Below, in pieces: positions 32,800 to 33,143 of a stretch of DNA of 33,143 nucleotides; the stretch's first letter is position 1; each line of letters starts with the position of its first letter. The notes beneath the pieces were generated by a model. That model made no database searches, was not told the DNA's origin, and saw only the letters and a list, made by a program, of their open reading frames with translations. This stretch comes from Petralouisia muris (lineage in GTDB: Bacteria > Bacillota > Clostridia > Lachnospirales > Lachnospiraceae), in assembly GCF_004793545.1 (NCBI RefSeq), contig NZ_SRYA01000052.1, positions 1 to 33,143 of the forward strand. Reading direction: 5' to 3'. A program made the translations under genes and the position numbers.

Positions 32800-33101
32800 T
32801 AGTCAAGCCCCCTTCCTGTGTATTGTATAAAAATATCCTCCAGCGTTGGTTCCTGGGAATGAATGCTGATGATTTCATCATATTGGAATGGCAGACCGGC
32901 TTTCAGTTCCGGAGATTCGATGGAACAATTTTTCCTCTCTCCTTGAAACAGATATTCTACTGCTATGCGGTGATTACTGTTTTGCTCTTTTAAATTTTTG
33001 GGTGTGTCCAACGCAACAATAGTGCCATTTGAAATAAACGCCACTCGGTCACATAATAAGTCAGCGTCAACCATGTTGTGGGTTGTTATCAGCTCTGACG
33101 C
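32799..33101 (-). pseudogene. ABC transporter ATPase, C-terminal fragment only
   Basis: The frame opens after TAA (33104-33102) and encodes ELITTHNMVDADLLCDRVAF, then ISNGTIVALDTPKNLKEQN, ending PTLEDIFIQYTGRGLD. TTHN is the H-loop; Walker A, signature and Walker B would lie upstream but are absent. Beyond 33101 the sequence turns into an AT-rich stretch with an unrelated terminator. The gene is therefore cut by a deletion or an insertion. Without an ATPase the two intact permeases cannot work unless another subunit substitutes. Confidence 0.8.
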
Positions 33102-33124
33102 TTAAAAAAATTAATTAAAAAACC

Positions 33125-33139
33125 TCCCATTTTATGGGA
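33125..33139 (-). terminator. Terminator of a gene beyond the window
   Basis: On the minus strand TCCCAT-AAA-ATGGGA is followed by GGTTTTTT. It ends a transcript entering from the right and sits 24 bp from the ATPase break, marking foreign or rearranged DNA at the edge. Confidence 0.7.
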
Positions 33140-33143
33140 AGAT

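Noticed and set aside
1-33143. CRISPR arrays, tRNA, rRNA or riboswitches
   Set aside because: No regularly spaced direct repeats, no cloverleaf with a TTCRANNC-type arm, and no recognisable aptamer core were seen by eye.

Overview
The window looks like an accessory region from the chromosome of a low-to-mid GC gut Firmicute, most likely a clostridial Lachnospiraceae relative. This rests on protein families (EFR1 ferredoxin-flavodoxin, DUF3795, DUF1697, cysteine-rich KTR, a LanFEG-type lantibiotic-immunity transporter, YtrA-type GntR), strong AGGAGG ribosome sites and many GTG starts. No rRNA, tRNA, CRISPR array, transposase or integrase was found.

Layout. (1) About 1-10.4 kb, all plus strand: an array of small stand-alone enzymes and ligand-binding proteins (NTF2-like, DUF1697, M50 protease, GyrI-like, DUF3795, EFR1, methyltransferase, three GNATs, SRPBCC, PPOX, PEBP). 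Part of it was duplicated and then unevenly deleted. One unit keeps the GNAT but only 19 codons of SRPBCC, the other keeps SRPBCC but only the last codons of a GNAT, and a 156-bp second copy of the EFR1 3' end is fused in. (2) About 10.2-13.2 kb: a VanY-like D,D-carboxypeptidase, an OmpR-type regulator and a cognate kinase that has lost its histidine box. (3) 13.2-17.1 kb: an alkyltransferase-like protein, a truncated CobD-like aminotransferase on the minus strand, and a decayed ABC transporter. (4) 17.2-23.1 kb: an apparently intact lantibiotic/antimicrobial-peptide immunity locus. A kinase and regulator on the minus strand diverge from LanF-LanE-LanG, which is followed by a three-helix membrane protein, a lipoprotein, a small membrane protein and a lone receiver domain. 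(5) 23.1-26.7 kb: a permease remnant, a secreted lipoprotein, a TetR-ABC fusion scar, and a DUF1648/GntR pair. (6) 26.7-30.5 kb: a double-HTH MerR regulator with a MerR-type 19-bp-spacer promoter ahead of two flavodoxin-fold reductases, then a CPBP protease with an internal deletion, a 5'-truncated all-helical protein and a KTR zinc-ribbon protein. (7) 30.8-33.1 kb, minus strand: two ABC-2 permeases and the tail of their ATPase, cut off near the window end.

Two themes stand out. First, the region is a deletion-driven gene graveyard: about 16 of roughly 50 genes are truncated, frameshifted or internally deleted, yet they sit beside intact operons. Second, the surviving systems face the cell envelope and small-molecule stress. 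The LanRK-FEG locus has no lantibiotic structural or modification genes, so it probably protects against peptides made by others. Its added lipoprotein, small membrane protein and lone receiver are the best candidates for undescribed components.
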